Origin: Levilactobacillus acidifarinae DSM 19394 = JCM 15949
Lineage (GTDB): Bacteria > Bacillota > Bacilli > Lactobacillales > Lactobacillaceae
Length of the DNA stretch: 64,000 nucleotides
Assembly (NCBI RefSeq): GCF_001434835.1
Contig: NZ_AZDV01000026.1
Coordinates: forward strand, 62,001 to 126,000
Direction of reading: 5' to 3'
Of the stretch, positions 1 to 8,477 are shown piece by piece (the stretch's first letter is position 1; each line of letters starts with the position of its first letter). The notes below the pieces were generated by a model that worked only from the letters and a program-made list of their open reading frames with translations, made no database searches and was not told the origin of the DNA. A program made the translations under genes and the position numbers.

Positions 1-1123
1 TCATTGGGAAGACGGCGAAACCACGTTGGTTCCGGAAGACGAATTACCGTTACGCCTGCCGGCCGCTAAGCAACTCGAACCTTCGGGAACGGGTGAAAGC
101 CCACTGGCAAACCTGGATGACTGGGTTAACGTCGTGGATCAGAACGGTCGTAAGGGGAAACGCGAAACTAACACCATGCCACAATGGGCTGGGAGTTCGT
201 GGTACTTCTTACGGTACGTTGATCCGCACAACGACAAGATGATTGCCGATCCGGCTAAGCTGAAGTACTGGATGCCCGTCGACCTCTATATCGGGGGTGC
301 CGAACACGCCGTGCTGCATCTATTGTACGCGCGGTTCTGGCACAAGTTCCTGTATGACCTCGGCGTAGTGCCGACCAAGGAACCGTTCCAGAAGTTGGTT
401 AACCAGGGGATGATCTTGGGGACCAACCACGAAAAGATGTCCAAGTCGAAGGGCAACGTGATCAACCCCGACGAAATCGTCGAACAACACGGGGCCGATA
501 CCTTGCGGCTGTACGAAATGTTCATGGGGCCGTTAGAGGCTTCCAAACCATGGAGTACGGAAGGTATCAACGGCTCACGGCGTTGGTTGGATCGCGTTTG
601 GCGCTTATTGATCGATGACAACAACCACTTACGTGATCGCGTCACCATGATCAACGACAATCAACTGGACAAGATCTACAACCAGACCGTTAAGACCGTG
701 ACGGAAGACATCGAAGCGATGCGCTTCAACGTGGCGATTTCTCAATTGATGGTCTTCGTCAATGAAGCTTACAAGATGGACAGCCTACCGTTAATTTACA
801 TGGAAGGCTTCGTCAAGTTGATTTCGCCAATCGTGCCGCATATCGCCGAAGAGTTGTGGTCCTTGATGGGTCACGACGACACGATTGCCTACGCGAAGTG
901 GCCGACTTACGACCCGAAACAATTGGTCGAAGACGTTGTTGAGCTGGTGGTTCAGGTCAACGGTAAGGTCAGAGCGCACCTGAAGGTCGCAAAGGACGCC
1001 GACAAGGACAGCATCGAACAGGCTGCTTTAGCGGACGACACGGTCAAGACCCACGTGGCTGGCAAGACCATCAGCAAGGTCATCGTGGTGCCGGGTAAGT
1101 TGGTCAACATCGTGGCAAACTAA
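1..1123 (+). CDS. leuS: Leucyl-tRNA synthetase, C-terminal part (truncated by window start)
   Basis: Charges tRNA-Leu with leucine in the cytoplasm. The frame is open from base 2, so the 5' part lies outside the window; about 374 codons remain. The class I signature KMSKS is visible at about nt 434-448 ([10 protein letters not shown]), preceded by the catalytic-core segment with WYFLRYVDP and [19 protein letters not shown], which is typical of LeuRS. The anticodon-binding helical domain and the small C-terminal domain ([12 protein letters not shown]) follow to the stop. A strong hairpin terminator follows directly, so this is the last gene of its transcript. The internal TTG at nt 26 is not a start. 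Assignment is firm. Confidence 0.97.
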   Translation, partial: HWEDGETTLVPEDELPLRLPAAKQLEPSGTGESPLANLDDWVNVVDQNGRKGKRETNTMPQWAGSSWYFLRYVDPHNDKMIADPAKLKYWMPVDLYIGGAEHAVLHLLYARFWHKFLYDLGVVPTKEPFQKLVNQGMILGTNHEKMSKSKGNVINPDEIVEQHGADTLRLYEMFMGPLEASKPWSTEGINGSRRWLDRVWRLLIDDNNHLRDRVTMINDNQLDKIYNQTVKTVTEDIEAMRFNVAISQLMVFVNEAYKMDSLPLIYMEGFVKLISPIVPHIAEELWSLMGHDDTIAYAKWPTYDPKQLVEDVVELVVQVNGKVRAHLKVAKDADKDSIEQAALADDTVKTHVAGKTISKVIVVPGKLVNIVAN

Positions 1124-1137
1124 AAACTAAGCTAAAA

Positions 1138-1186
1138 TAAAATCCCACGGTTACCGAAGGACGCTCCGGTAACCGTGGGATTTTTG
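1138..1186 (+). terminator. Rho-independent terminator after leuS (bidirectional)
   Basis: Arms 1140-1155 and 1168-1183 are perfectly complementary over 16 bases (AAATCCCACGGTTACC with its complement), followed by a T run. The A run on the left side lets it also serve the converging small gene on the minus strand. Confidence 0.95.
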
Positions 1187-1189
1187 ACG

Positions 1190-1315
1190 TTATTTTGTCG
1201 CTGGCTTGGGCGTTGGTCGGTTGGGACCAAAGAAGCTCGTCAGTTGCTTGGCCTGGGATCGGCGGGTTGAATTGAACGGTAACTCGCGGGTCGGAATCGT
1301 GGTCGTTTGGCTCAT
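1190..1315 (-). CDS. Small hypothetical protein, 41 aa
   Basis: A 41-codon reading frame starting with ATG at 1315 (MSQTTTIPTRELPFNSTRR... ending PKPATK). It is basic and rich in Thr, Pro, Ser and Arg, with no membrane segment. It is supported by a strong ribosome-binding site (GAGGAGG, about 7 bases before the ATG), by a TATACT-type -10 (1357-1362 on the minus strand) and by the shared terminator downstream. The family is not recognised. A real gene is more likely than chance because of the position of the RBS, but conservation is untested. Confidence 0.6.
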   Translation of the reverse strand: MSQTTTIPTRELPFNSTRRSQAKQLTSFFGPNRPTPKPATK

Positions 1316-1436
1316 CGTTAAGACCTCCTCAGCAAAAGTAGTCATGATTGCTGATTAGTATAGCCGATGAGTCGCGCAACGGCTAGCAATTTGCTTTTGG
1401 CACTGACCGCCCAACGAAACAGTACCCGTGAGGTGA

Positions 1437-2207
1437 CTAGCGGCGCCGGTGCCGTACAAAGGTAAAGAAGTGTAACAAACCCGCCAGTAACACGTAGAAG
1501 ATCACCACGAAACTGACGTAGGTCAACCAGAACTTGCCCGGCGTAAAGACCCCGAACCACCAGGCCTGCAAGCCCATGGTGACTAGCGCCATGGCGGCAA
1601 TCATGACGAAGAGCAATATGTAACGTTTCAAGGTATTATCATCCTTTCGCGGTCGGTGAGCGATTTTGTGCCCCCAGCGGGTACATTCGGCCAGTTTTTC
1701 CGGTCGAGGGGTTTCCGTGCCCCAGGTGCCGGTCCCGACGAATTCGCCCACCTTGATCAGGCCGGCGCCGGTTAAGACTCGGTCGATGGTGACGAAGGTC
1801 TGGTCGGTGATGCCGGTAAAGAAATTGTCCCAAGAACTGATAAAGCAGGTGGTCATACTCAGGTAATGCTTGTTCTGGTACTTGCCCGGTAGGGTGTCAC
1901 CCACCGAGTTCATCCGGACTAGGCGAAACCGCATACAATCGAAAAATTGTTTCATCACGCCCGGCAGGCCGCCCCAGTATGTGGGCGCGCAAATAATCCA
2001 AAAATCACTGGCCGCTAATTTGGCCTCCAGCGTATCCAGGGCCGGACACGGCTGGTCGGGTGTGTCCGGGTAAATCTCGTAGTCCCGTAAAAAGACCGTT
2101 TCAACTTGCGCGTCGGCGGGTAAGGCGGCCAGTACGGCTTTTAGGTAACCGGCCGTGATGCCCGTTTGTTCGTGACTGCCTAGTAAGGCTAGATAACGCA
2201 AGGTCAT
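1437..2207 (-). CDS. NADPH-dependent FMN reductase / flavodoxin-fold protein with C-terminal membrane tail
   Basis: 256 aa from ATG 2207, chosen because an upstream extension would run through an intergenic stretch; a run of G just before the ATG serves as a weak RBS. Residues 1-180 look like the flavodoxin-like NAD(P)H oxidoreductase family: N-terminal beta strand (MTLRYLALLGS), an FMN-phosphate-type loop, and the family motif APTYWGGLPGVMKQFFD. Residues about 195-256 hold two hydrophobic helices and a basic end (FFTFVRHRRR), suggesting membrane tethering with the redox domain inside the cell. Electron donor and target are unknown. The domain plus two-helix tail arrangement is less usual than the soluble form. 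Confidence 0.75.
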   Translation of the reverse strand: MTLRYLALLGSHEQTGITAGYLKAVLAALPADAQVETVFLRDYEIYPDTPDQPCPALDTLEAKLAASDFWIICAPTYWGGLPGVMKQFFDCMRFRLVRMNSVGDTLPGKYQNKHYLSMTTCFISSWDNFFTGITDQTFVTIDRVLTGAGLIKVGEFVGTGTWGTETPRPEKLAECTRWGHKIAHRPRKDDNTLKRYILLFVMIAAMALVTMGLQAWWFGVFTPGKFWLTYVSFVVIFYVLLAGLLHFFTFVRHRRR

Positions 2208-2329
2208 CCCCCCATTCGTTAAGACTGCGACTAGTCTACTACAAAAACCAGTTAAGAAGCAATTGGGGAACCCCCGTAAAGCCAGTGTTATCAGGCGATT
2301 AGCTAATTGGTGGTCCTCATAACGAGGCA

Positions 2330-2360
2330 CAAAAAAGGACCGGGTCGCCCCGGTCCTCAA
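2330..2360 (-). terminator. Terminator of the 107-aa hypothetical gene
   Basis: On the minus strand the hairpin AGGACCGGGgcgaCCCGGTCCT is followed by six T (A run on the plus strand at about 2331-2336). It separates the gene at 2369-2692 from the flavodoxin-like gene. Confidence 0.85.
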
Positions 2361-2368
2361 TCAATTTC

Positions 2369-2692
2369 TTATTGGAACAGTTCCGTGATGATGGCGAAGA
2401 ATCGGTGCCGAACCACGTCGTCTTCACCAGCCTTAGAGAATTGGTAATTCAGCAAGTGGCGGTCAAATTCACGGAAGAATACGTTGGCCATGCGGTGATA
2501 ATCACTATCACTGGTCTGGTCGATCCGCTTAAAGCTCCGCCAAGTTGCGTAGAGCAACTGATCGTCAGGGACGTCCTTTAGTTCCGGGAATCCTTGACGA
2601 ACTCGCTTGGTCATTTGAATGACTTCTTGTGCACGCTCCGGGGACATTTGCATCTTCGGGGTAGCAGTTGCTCCAGATACTGTTTGTGCCAT
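2369..2692 (-). CDS. Conserved hypothetical cytosolic protein, 107 aa
   Basis: Begins with ATG 2692 preceded by a good RBS (AAGGAGG about 8 bases upstream). The sequence is mostly helical and charged with no signal peptide or membrane segment: a disordered N-terminus (MAQTVSGATATPKMQ) and then a compact region with MTKRVRQGFPELKDVPDDQLLY and FFREFDRHLLNYQF. I do not recognise the family. It has its own terminator and stands alone between the flavodoxin-like gene and the divergent flippase gene. Function is unknown. Confidence 0.7.
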   Translation of the reverse strand: MAQTVSGATATPKMQMSPERAQEVIQMTKRVRQGFPELKDVPDDQLLYATWRSFKRIDQTSDSDYHRMANVFFREFDRHLLNYQFSKAGEDDVVRHRFFAIITELFQ

Positions 2693-2872
2693 ACTGGTCT
2701 GCCTCCTTAAAAAACGCTCAGTGTGTCTAATTTCTAACTTCCTATACTCTAGAATACCACTGTTGACGCGATTCGGTAAATTGAAGGTCGCCGGGAACCG
2801 GACTTTTCTCGGCGGATTTACTTAAGTATTACATAAAACTTAACCGGAGGCCCGGGCTTGCAAGAAAATCCC

Positions 2873-2884
2873 TATGGTATAATA
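2873..2884 (+). promoter_or_regulatory. Extended -10 promoter of the flippase gene
   Basis: TGgTATAAT (TG at 2875-2876, hexamer 2878-2883) lies about 84 bases before the start codon. The -35 is poor, which fits an extended -10 promoter. Confidence 0.6.
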
Positions 2885-2966
2885 TTGGTTTGATTACCAC
2901 GTCTTTCATGGGGGAGATCGTGGTCACTAAATTTCGAATTTTAACCAAGTGAAAGTAGGGTGTCAA

Positions 2967-4610
2967 ATGGCGGCAAAGTCTGATAATCCGGGCAACCAGA
3001 GTGTGGATGCGCAGGAACAAATGGTTGCGGGATCGGCGTGGATGACGGCAGGAAGTATTTTTTCGCGGATTTTAGGTGCGGTCTACATTATTCCCTGGAG
3101 TATTTGGTTTGGCACCTTTTTCTTACAAGGAAACGCCCTTTACGGGAAAGGGTATAACATTTACAGTTTCTTCTTAATTGCGGCGATTGCGGGGGTGCCC
3201 TCGGCGATTGCCAAACAGGTGGCCCACTATAACGCGCTAAACGAGTACGGGATCAGTGTGCGATTATACCAGCGGGGGTTGGTAATCGCCCTCGGGACCG
3301 GGGTCGCCATTGCGGCGTTAATGTTTTTCGGGGCCTCCCTGTTTACCGGGGGCGATGCCAACCTGGTGCCGGTCTTGCATTCGTTGGCCTGGGCGATCTT
3401 AATCATTCCCACGATGAGTCTGACCAGAGGGTATTTCCAAGGATTCCAGCAAATGGCGCCCTCGGCCATCTCCCAGTTTGTCGAGCAACTTGCGCGGGTG
3501 ATTTACATGCTGGTGACGGCCTTTCTGATCATGCGGGTCCTCAAGGGCAACTGGGTCACCGCCGTGGCGCAATCGACCTTAGCGGCGGCCGTCGGGGCGT
3601 TGTGTGGCCTGCTGATTTTAGGCGTATACTATTGGCGTCGCCGCGGGTATTTCCGGTCGTTAGTCCAGCATAGTAACAACCAACTAGTCGTTCCGGCGAA
3701 CCAGCTGTACCGAGAAATCGTGACCCAGGCCGTCCCATTCATCGTCCTGGGCGCCGGGATCACCATCTTCCAATTGATCGACCAGTACACCTTCGCGCCC
3801 ATCATGCACGCGGCGGGGCACTACACGGACGCCTACCTAAACGACTTGTTCGCACTGTTCGGGGTGAACGCCAACAAGATCATCATGATCACCATTTCGT
3901 TAGCCTCGGCGCTGGCAATCACGGTAGTGCCGCTACTCTCCGAGGCCTACACGCGGGGCAATAAACGCGAGATTTCAAGTCAACTGACCAACGCGTTTTT
4001 GATGTTTGAATTCGTGATGATTCCGAGTGCGTTAGGGATGTCGGCGGTCGCCCGGCCGTTAAACATCGTCTTTTACGGGCACGCGCAGGAAGCCTTAGGG
4101 GCGTCAATTTTGGCGTTCTCATCCTATCTGTCCATCATTTTGGGCCTGTACACGGTGGTGTCGGCGTTGATGCAGGGCATTTCGCAAAATAAACGGGCGG
4201 TAAAATACTTCTTGGTCGGTACCGTCGTCAAGTTCGTGGTGCAGTGGCCGTTGGTTTACTTCCTGGGGACGTTTGGTCCGTTAGTGGCGACCGGTCTTGG
4301 ATTCTTAGTCACCTGTTATCTAATTATTCATTCACTCAACTACCAATTCGGGATCAACTACGCCACGATTGCCAAACGGACCAACGGGATTTTACTCTCC
4401 TCGATCGTGACCTTTGGCTTGGCACGGGCCGTGGTTTGGGCCGGAACCTGGTTGCTAGGCGATAACCGGATCATGAGCTTTGTGGTGGTCGCCGTGGCCG
4501 CCGTTGTGGGCGGGTACTTCTACGTGTACACCATGCTCCACAGCCGCTTGGCCGACGACATCATGGGACCGCGAGTCGCGGGCTTACGCCGACGTTTACA
4601 CATTCGTTAG
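2967..4610 (+). CDS. Polysaccharide/lipid II flippase of the MATE-like MurJ/SpoVB family
   Basis: 547 aa integral membrane protein of the MOP superfamily (YtgP/SpoVB/MurJ branch). About 14 hydrophobic helices are visible, with the family's N-terminal pattern GSAWMTAGSIFSRILGAVYIIPW and the central PFIVLGAGITIFQLIDQYTF. Members move lipid-linked cell-wall or polysaccharide intermediates across the cytoplasmic membrane. ATG 2967 is preferred over GTG 2949 because GTAGGG lies 6 bases before the ATG while the GTG has no RBS. The rsuA-like gene follows after 12 bases, so the two are co-transcribed. The family is clear; which substrate is moved is not. Confidence 0.88.
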   Translation: MAAKSDNPGNQSVDAQEQMVAGSAWMTAGSIFSRILGAVYIIPWSIWFGTFFLQGNALYGKGYNIYSFFLIAAIAGVPSAIAKQVAHYNALNEYGISVRLYQRGLVIALGTGVAIAALMFFGASLFTGGDANLVPVLHSLAWAILIIPTMSLTRGYFQGFQQMAPSAISQFVEQLARVIYMLVTAFLIMRVLKGNWVTAVAQSTLAAAVGALCGLLILGVYYWRRRGYFRSLVQHSNNQLVVPANQLYREIVTQAVPFIVLGAGITIFQLIDQYTFAPIMHAAGHYTDAYLNDLFALFGVNANKIIMITISLASALAITVVPLLSEAYTRGNKREISSQLTNAFLMFEFVMIPSALGMSAVARPLNIVFYGHAQEALGASILAFSSYLSIILGLYTVVSALMQGISQNKRAVKYFLVGTVVKFVVQWPLVYFLGTFGPLVATGLGFLVTCYLIIHSLNYQFGINYATIAKRTNGILLSSIVTFGLARAVVWAGTWLLGDNRIMSFVVVAVAAVVGGYFYVYTMLHSRLADDIMGPRVAGLRRRLHIR

Positions 4611-4622
4611 GAGGAAATCAGG

Positions 4623-5324
4623 ATGAATCTGGAACACTACTTAACCGAGCATCACCAGGGGACCCGGCGACAAATCGTGCGCCTGTTGCGCCAAGAACGA
4701 GTGACCGTTAACGACGCCGTGGTGGTCACGGGACATACGACCGTCGCGAAGACGGATCGCGTCTGCGTCGACGGATTGACCGTGACGGGCCGTCAGCCGC
4801 AATACTTGGTGTTTAACCGGCCGTTAGGGTTTCAGGATGATCTGACCCCGACGACTCCCCGGAGCCTGGGCGGCCTGCTCAACGACTTCGATCGGCAGTG
4901 GCAACTCACCGCCTTAGCGGACCTACCCAAGGAGGCCACGGGGCTGGTCTTGGCCAGTGACGACCCGCACTTCTTGACCGATCTGCAACAAATCGGCTGG
5001 CCCAGCCAGCTGACCGCCCAGTTAACGGGACCGGTGGCCCCCGATTTAACGGCGGTCAAGGCTGCCGTGGCCTGGCAAGATCTAACGGTGACGCCGGATG
5101 CGGTGAGACAAACCACGACCATCGTGGGTACCACCAAGGGTGTAGCCGCCGCGGTGATCGCCCTAAGCCAATTACCGGAGCTGATCGGTCCGGTGATCCG
5201 AACGGGCGTGGGACCCTTGGCGTTACCCGGGGATTTACCCGTGGGTACCTATCGGGGGCTCTTCGCGCCGGAAATCGATGCACTGGTCGCGCCGTTAGAT
5301 GTGACAACGCGGTCTGAAGACTAA
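4623..5324 (+). CDS. RsuA/RluB-like pseudouridine synthase, probably catalytically degenerate
   Basis: 233 aa. N-terminal S4 RNA-binding domain (residues 1-60; LTEHHQGTRRQIVRLLRQERVTVN) and a pseudouridine-synthase fold (YLVFNRPLG about residue 60; ATGLVLASDD about residue 107). In RsuA enzymes the catalytic segment reads GRLDxxTxGL; here the aligned segment is ADLPKEATGL, so the catalytic Asp position holds Pro and the preceding Arg is also lost. The protein may bind rRNA without modifying it, or use another residue. It is preceded by an AGGAGG RBS and lies in an operon with the flippase. Domain assignment is good; activity is doubtful. Confidence 0.8.
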   Translation: MNLEHYLTEHHQGTRRQIVRLLRQERVTVNDAVVVTGHTTVAKTDRVCVDGLTVTGRQPQYLVFNRPLGFQDDLTPTTPRSLGGLLNDFDRQWQLTALADLPKEATGLVLASDDPHFLTDLQQIGWPSQLTAQLTGPVAPDLTAVKAAVAWQDLTVTPDAVRQTTTIVGTTKGVAAAVIALSQLPELIGPVIRTGVGPLALPGDLPVGTYRGLFAPEIDALVAPLDVTTRSED

Positions 5325-5410
5325 GGGCCTGTCTTGAAAGCCCGGTCTGGAGGATTCAGCGCTTCCGAACCAACCCGCTCAGCAATGGGCTGCTAAAAAT
5401 TAAAGCATAT

Positions 5411-5452
5411 AAATCAGGGACTTCGCGAAAAACGTGAAGTCCCTGATTTTGG
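5411..5452. terminator. Bidirectional terminator between rsuA-like gene and nnrD
   Basis: A 14-bp perfect stem: AAATCAGGGACTTC (5411-5424) pairs with 5436-5449, with A and T runs on the two flanks. It serves both converging genes. Confidence 0.93.
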
Positions 5453-5474
5453 TTGAGCTGAAATTGGTGTGGCT

Positions 5475-6305
5475 CTACGCTTGGGCCTCGTGGGCCTTCA
5501 TGAAGGTGGGCAACTGTTCCGTGATCTGGTGGGGCAAAACCACGTATTGGGTCCGAGCCAATTCTTCGGCGATGGCGCTGTGGCTGTAAACGGCCGCTAA
5601 CACGGCGTCGGTGGGATTACTGAACTGGGCGAGAAACCCGCCGACCATGCCGGCGAGGGTGTCGCCCATGCCTCCGGTCGCTTGCGCGGGGGTTCCCAGT
5701 GGGTTCTCGTAGGTGCCAGTTGGCGTGTAGATCTCGGTGCGGTGGGATTTAAGCACCACCGTGGCGTGCAGGCGGTCGACCATTTGTCGGTTGGCTGCTT
5801 CGGTCTGATCGGCGATGCGAATCCCACTGATCCGTTGCCACTCCATCTGGTGGGGGGTTAAGACCAATGGCACGGCGGGCAGGGCCAACTGGTGTTCGGC
5901 GACCAGGGTGATGGCCGAACCGTCTACGACTAGGGTCTGTTGTGGGGTCACTAAAGTAAAGACCCGTTGTAAGGTGGCCAGCGCCGTGGCGTCCGTGCCT
6001 AAGCCGGGACCGATGACGATCACGTTGGCACCGGTGACTAACGAGGTGAGTAAGGCAGTGTCGTGATAGTCGGCAAACATGGCTTCGGGCAACCGGGCAT
6101 GAAGACTTCCCTGATTGCTGGGATCGGTGAGGGTGGTCACCAGCCCCGCGCCGGCGTACACGGCCGCGGCACTGGCCATGATGATGGCACCACCGAAGTT
6201 CTGGTTACCCCCAATCAAGACGATGCGTCCGTAAGTCCCCTTGTAACTATCGGCCGGACGTTGCCGAATGGTCTGCGGTAAAATTTTTGCGGTCAGGGTT
6301 TGCAT
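5475..6305 (-). CDS. nnrD: ADP-dependent NAD(P)H-hydrate dehydratase
   Basis: 276 aa. Repairs damaged NADHX/NADPHX by ATP- or ADP-dependent dehydration. Ribokinase-like fold with the family signatures: GTYGRIVLIGGNQNFGGA near the N-terminus, IGPGLGTD at about residue 100, and the ATP/ADP-site motif GGMGDTLAGMVGGFL at about 210. There is no fused NnrE epimerase domain, so this is the short, stand-alone form. ATG 6305 is chosen because AAAGGAG lies 8 bases upstream; a TTG eight codons earlier falls before that RBS. Divergently transcribed from pepV, sharing the 6306-6446 control region. Confidence 0.93.
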   Translation of the reverse strand: MQTLTAKILPQTIRQRPADSYKGTYGRIVLIGGNQNFGGAIIMASAAAVYAGAGLVTTLTDPSNQGSLHARLPEAMFADYHDTALLTSLVTGANVIVIGPGLGTDATALATLQRVFTLVTPQQTLVVDGSAITLVAEHQLALPAVPLVLTPHQMEWQRISGIRIADQTEAANRQMVDRLHATVVLKSHRTEIYTPTGTYENPLGTPAQATGGMGDTLAGMVGGFLAQFSNPTDAVLAAVYSHSAIAEELARTQYVVLPHQITEQLPTFMKAHEAQA

Positions 6306-6337
6306 CCTGAGGACTCCTTTCGGTTTCAAGTAGTTTC

Positions 6338-6391
6338 AGTATAGCATGATTGAAAAGTTACAGTGAAAACGTTCTCTTGGTATGCTAAAAT
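6338..6391. promoter_or_regulatory. Divergent nnrD/pepV control region with a cre-like site
   Basis: On the minus strand an extended -10 TGcTATACT (hexamer 6338-6343) serves nnrD. On the plus strand TGcTAAAAT (hexamer 6386-6391) serves pepV. Between them TGAAAACGTTCTCT (6364-6377) matches 13 of 14 positions of the CcpA cre consensus TGWAANCGNTNWCA, so carbon-catabolite control of one or both genes is plausible. Binding has not been shown. Confidence 0.6.
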
Positions 6392-6446
6392 GAGGGATAA
6401 GTAACCTGCGGCACGGTCCGCAAGATATCAGTGAGGAGGCTCAATC

Positions 6447-7847
6447 ATGGCAATTGATTGGCAAAAATTAGCACAGCACTACCGCGACGCTTACCTGGCG
6501 GATCTGAAAACGTTAGTCGGCATCGACAGTTCGCGTGACGACTCGCAGGCCACGGCTGACTACCCGTTAGGTCCCGGGCCCGCCAAGGCGTTGATCGCCT
6601 TTTTAGACCTAGCTAAACGCGATGGGTTTACGGTTAAAAATTTAGATAATTTAGTGGGTTACGTCGAGTACGGGAGCGGCGATCAGACGTTGGCCATCCT
6701 GGGACACGCCGATGTGATGCCGGCGGGGAAGGGCTGGTCAACCGACCCGTTCGAACTCACGGCTAAAGACGGCAACCTTTATGGTCGGGGAACTTCCGAC
6801 GATAAGGGCCCGGCCCTGGCCGCTTATTACGGCTTAAAAATGTTAAAGGACCAAGGCATCGACCCGAAGATGAAGATTCGGTTTATCATCGGGACCGATG
6901 AAGAAAGTGATTGGACGGGGATGACCCATTACCTCGACTTGGAACCAGCACCGACACTGGGCTTTTCACCGGACGCCGAATTCCCACTGATCAACGGCGA
7001 AAAGGGTAACGTGACCTTCGAGACCCACTTTGGCGGTCGCAACGTTGGCCCGTTCACCTTACAAACCTTCGAGTCCGGTCTGCGGATGAACATGGTGCCA
7101 CGCGACGCCGAGGTCACGGTCACGGTCCCGGATCCGGCTAAACTGAAAACCAGCTTTGACATGTTCTTAGCCCACGCACCGGTCACCGGGGACCTCACGG
7201 TTGACGGGACCACGGCGCACCTTCAAGTGGTCGGGAAGGCCGCTCACGGGATGGAACCGAAGAACGGCATCAACGCCGGAACGTATTTGGCTACCTTCCT
7301 GGGTCAGTTTGAATTTGGGGGCGACGCCGCGGACTTCCTGCACCTGATTGCCAACGACCTGCATGACGATTCCCGGGCACACCGGTTAGGTTTGAACTAC
7401 ACCGATGACGTGATGGGTGATTTGACCATGAACGTCGGAATCATGACGTTTAAGGCCGACCAGGCGGGACTGGTCAACACCAACTTCCGGTACCCGACCG
7501 GCACCGGTGCGGCGCAGATCTTAGCGGGGCTCAAACGGGCCACCGCGCAAATGACCGTCACGGTCGAACAAGGGCGCGAAATGGTGCCCCATTACGTCGA
7601 TCCGAGTGACCCGATCGTGGCCACGTTAATGGACGTTTACCGGCAACAGACCGGGGACACCACGGCCCAACCCGAGGTGGTTGGCGGGGGGACTTACGGT
7701 CGCTTGATGAAGCGGGGCGTGGCCTTCGGGGCTTTGTTCCCCGGCACGGCCGACACCATGCACCAAGCCGACGAGTTCCAACCGGAAGCCGACCTCTTGA
7801 AGGCGATGGCCATTTACGGTCAAGCAACCTACGAATTAACCAAGTAG
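6447..7847 (+). CDS. pepV: Dipeptidase PepV (M20 family, dinuclear zinc)
   Basis: 466 aa, the usual length for lactobacillal PepV. Hydrolyses dipeptides in the cytoplasm as the last step of peptide use. Zinc-site motifs of clan MH are present: LGHADVMPAG (His and the following Asp, about residue 90), GRGTSDDKGP (bridging Asp, about 115) and GTDEESDW (catalytic/ligand Glu pair, about 150), with the C-terminal GTADTMHQADE supplying the last His. The lid/dimer-like insertion spans roughly residues 185-380. The RBS GAGGAGG precedes the ATG. UspA follows 19 bases downstream, probably on the same transcript. A cre-like site upstream suggests catabolite control. Confidence 0.96.
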   Translation: MAIDWQKLAQHYRDAYLADLKTLVGIDSSRDDSQATADYPLGPGPAKALIAFLDLAKRDGFTVKNLDNLVGYVEYGSGDQTLAILGHADVMPAGKGWSTDPFELTAKDGNLYGRGTSDDKGPALAAYYGLKMLKDQGIDPKMKIRFIIGTDEESDWTGMTHYLDLEPAPTLGFSPDAEFPLINGEKGNVTFETHFGGRNVGPFTLQTFESGLRMNMVPRDAEVTVTVPDPAKLKTSFDMFLAHAPVTGDLTVDGTTAHLQVVGKAAHGMEPKNGINAGTYLATFLGQFEFGGDAADFLHLIANDLHDDSRAHRLGLNYTDDVMGDLTMNVGIMTFKADQAGLVNTNFRYPTGTGAAQILAGLKRATAQMTVTVEQGREMVPHYVDPSDPIVATLMDVYRQQTGDTTAQPEVVGGGTYGRLMKRGVAFGALFPGTADTMHQADEFQPEADLLKAMAIYGQATYELTK

Positions 7848-7866
7848 GGCCGAAGGAGGAAACGAG

Positions 7867-8370
7867 ATGGCACAACAATATCAGCGGATTTTAGTCGGTG
7901 TCGATGGGTCGCGGCCCTCGCGGCGGGCGGCGGAAAAAGCCATTGCGGTCGCGCAGCGAAACCGGGCTGAATTGGTGATTGCGGCGGTCATGAGTGGTGG
8001 CCGTTACGTGGGCTTAGGCACCACCGAAGTTGGGTTCGGGTACGTCGACCAACAGGTGATGGACGAAGCACGTCAGGAGTTCAGCGATATCGTCGATAGT
8101 TATCGGCAAAAGGCGGAAGCGGCGGGCGTTAAGAACGTTACCACGTCCGTGTACTACGGGCACGCCAAGGTCGATTTGGCCCGGACGTTACCCCAGGAGT
8201 TTGATATCGACTTGATCATGCTAGGGGCGACGGGGTCGAACGTCGTCGAACGCATGATGATGGGCTCGACGGCCAGTTACGTCGTGACCAACGCCGTGTG
8301 TGACGTGTTGGTCGTCCGGACCGACAACCACAATCGCGCCAGTAAAATTAAAGTCAATCAATTAGGTTAA
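7867..8370 (+). CDS. Universal stress protein, UspA family
   Basis: 167 aa single Usp domain. N-terminal strand YQRILVGVDGSRPSRRAAEKA and the C-terminal nucleotide-binding signature GATGSNVVERMMMGSTASYVV (G-2x-G-9x-G-S/T type), so an ATP-binding member is likely. Usp proteins are cytoplasmic stress/energy proteins; the particular role here is unknown. Strong RBS (GAAGGAGG). It follows pepV by 19 bases and is closed by a hairpin terminator, forming a two-gene unit. Confidence 0.9.
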   Translation: MAQQYQRILVGVDGSRPSRRAAEKAIAVAQRNRAELVIAAVMSGGRYVGLGTTEVGFGYVDQQVMDEARQEFSDIVDSYRQKAEAAGVKNVTTSVYYGHAKVDLARTLPQEFDIDLIMLGATGSNVVERMMMGSTASYVVTNAVCDVLVVRTDNHNRASKIKVNQLG

Positions 8371-8379
8371 GCCCCAGAT

Positions 8380-8411
8380 GGCTAAGCGTTTAGTTGCGCT
8401 TAGCCGTTTTT
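8380..8411 (+). terminator. Terminator of pepV-uspA
   Basis: Stem GGCTAAGCG (8380-8388) with CGCTTAGCC (8397-8405), then a T run. Confidence 0.92.
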
Positions 8412-8477
8412 GTGTCACAAAAATAGCGTGGCCCCGTCTTCGGGTCACGCTATATAAATTAAATAATTAAAGTCGGT

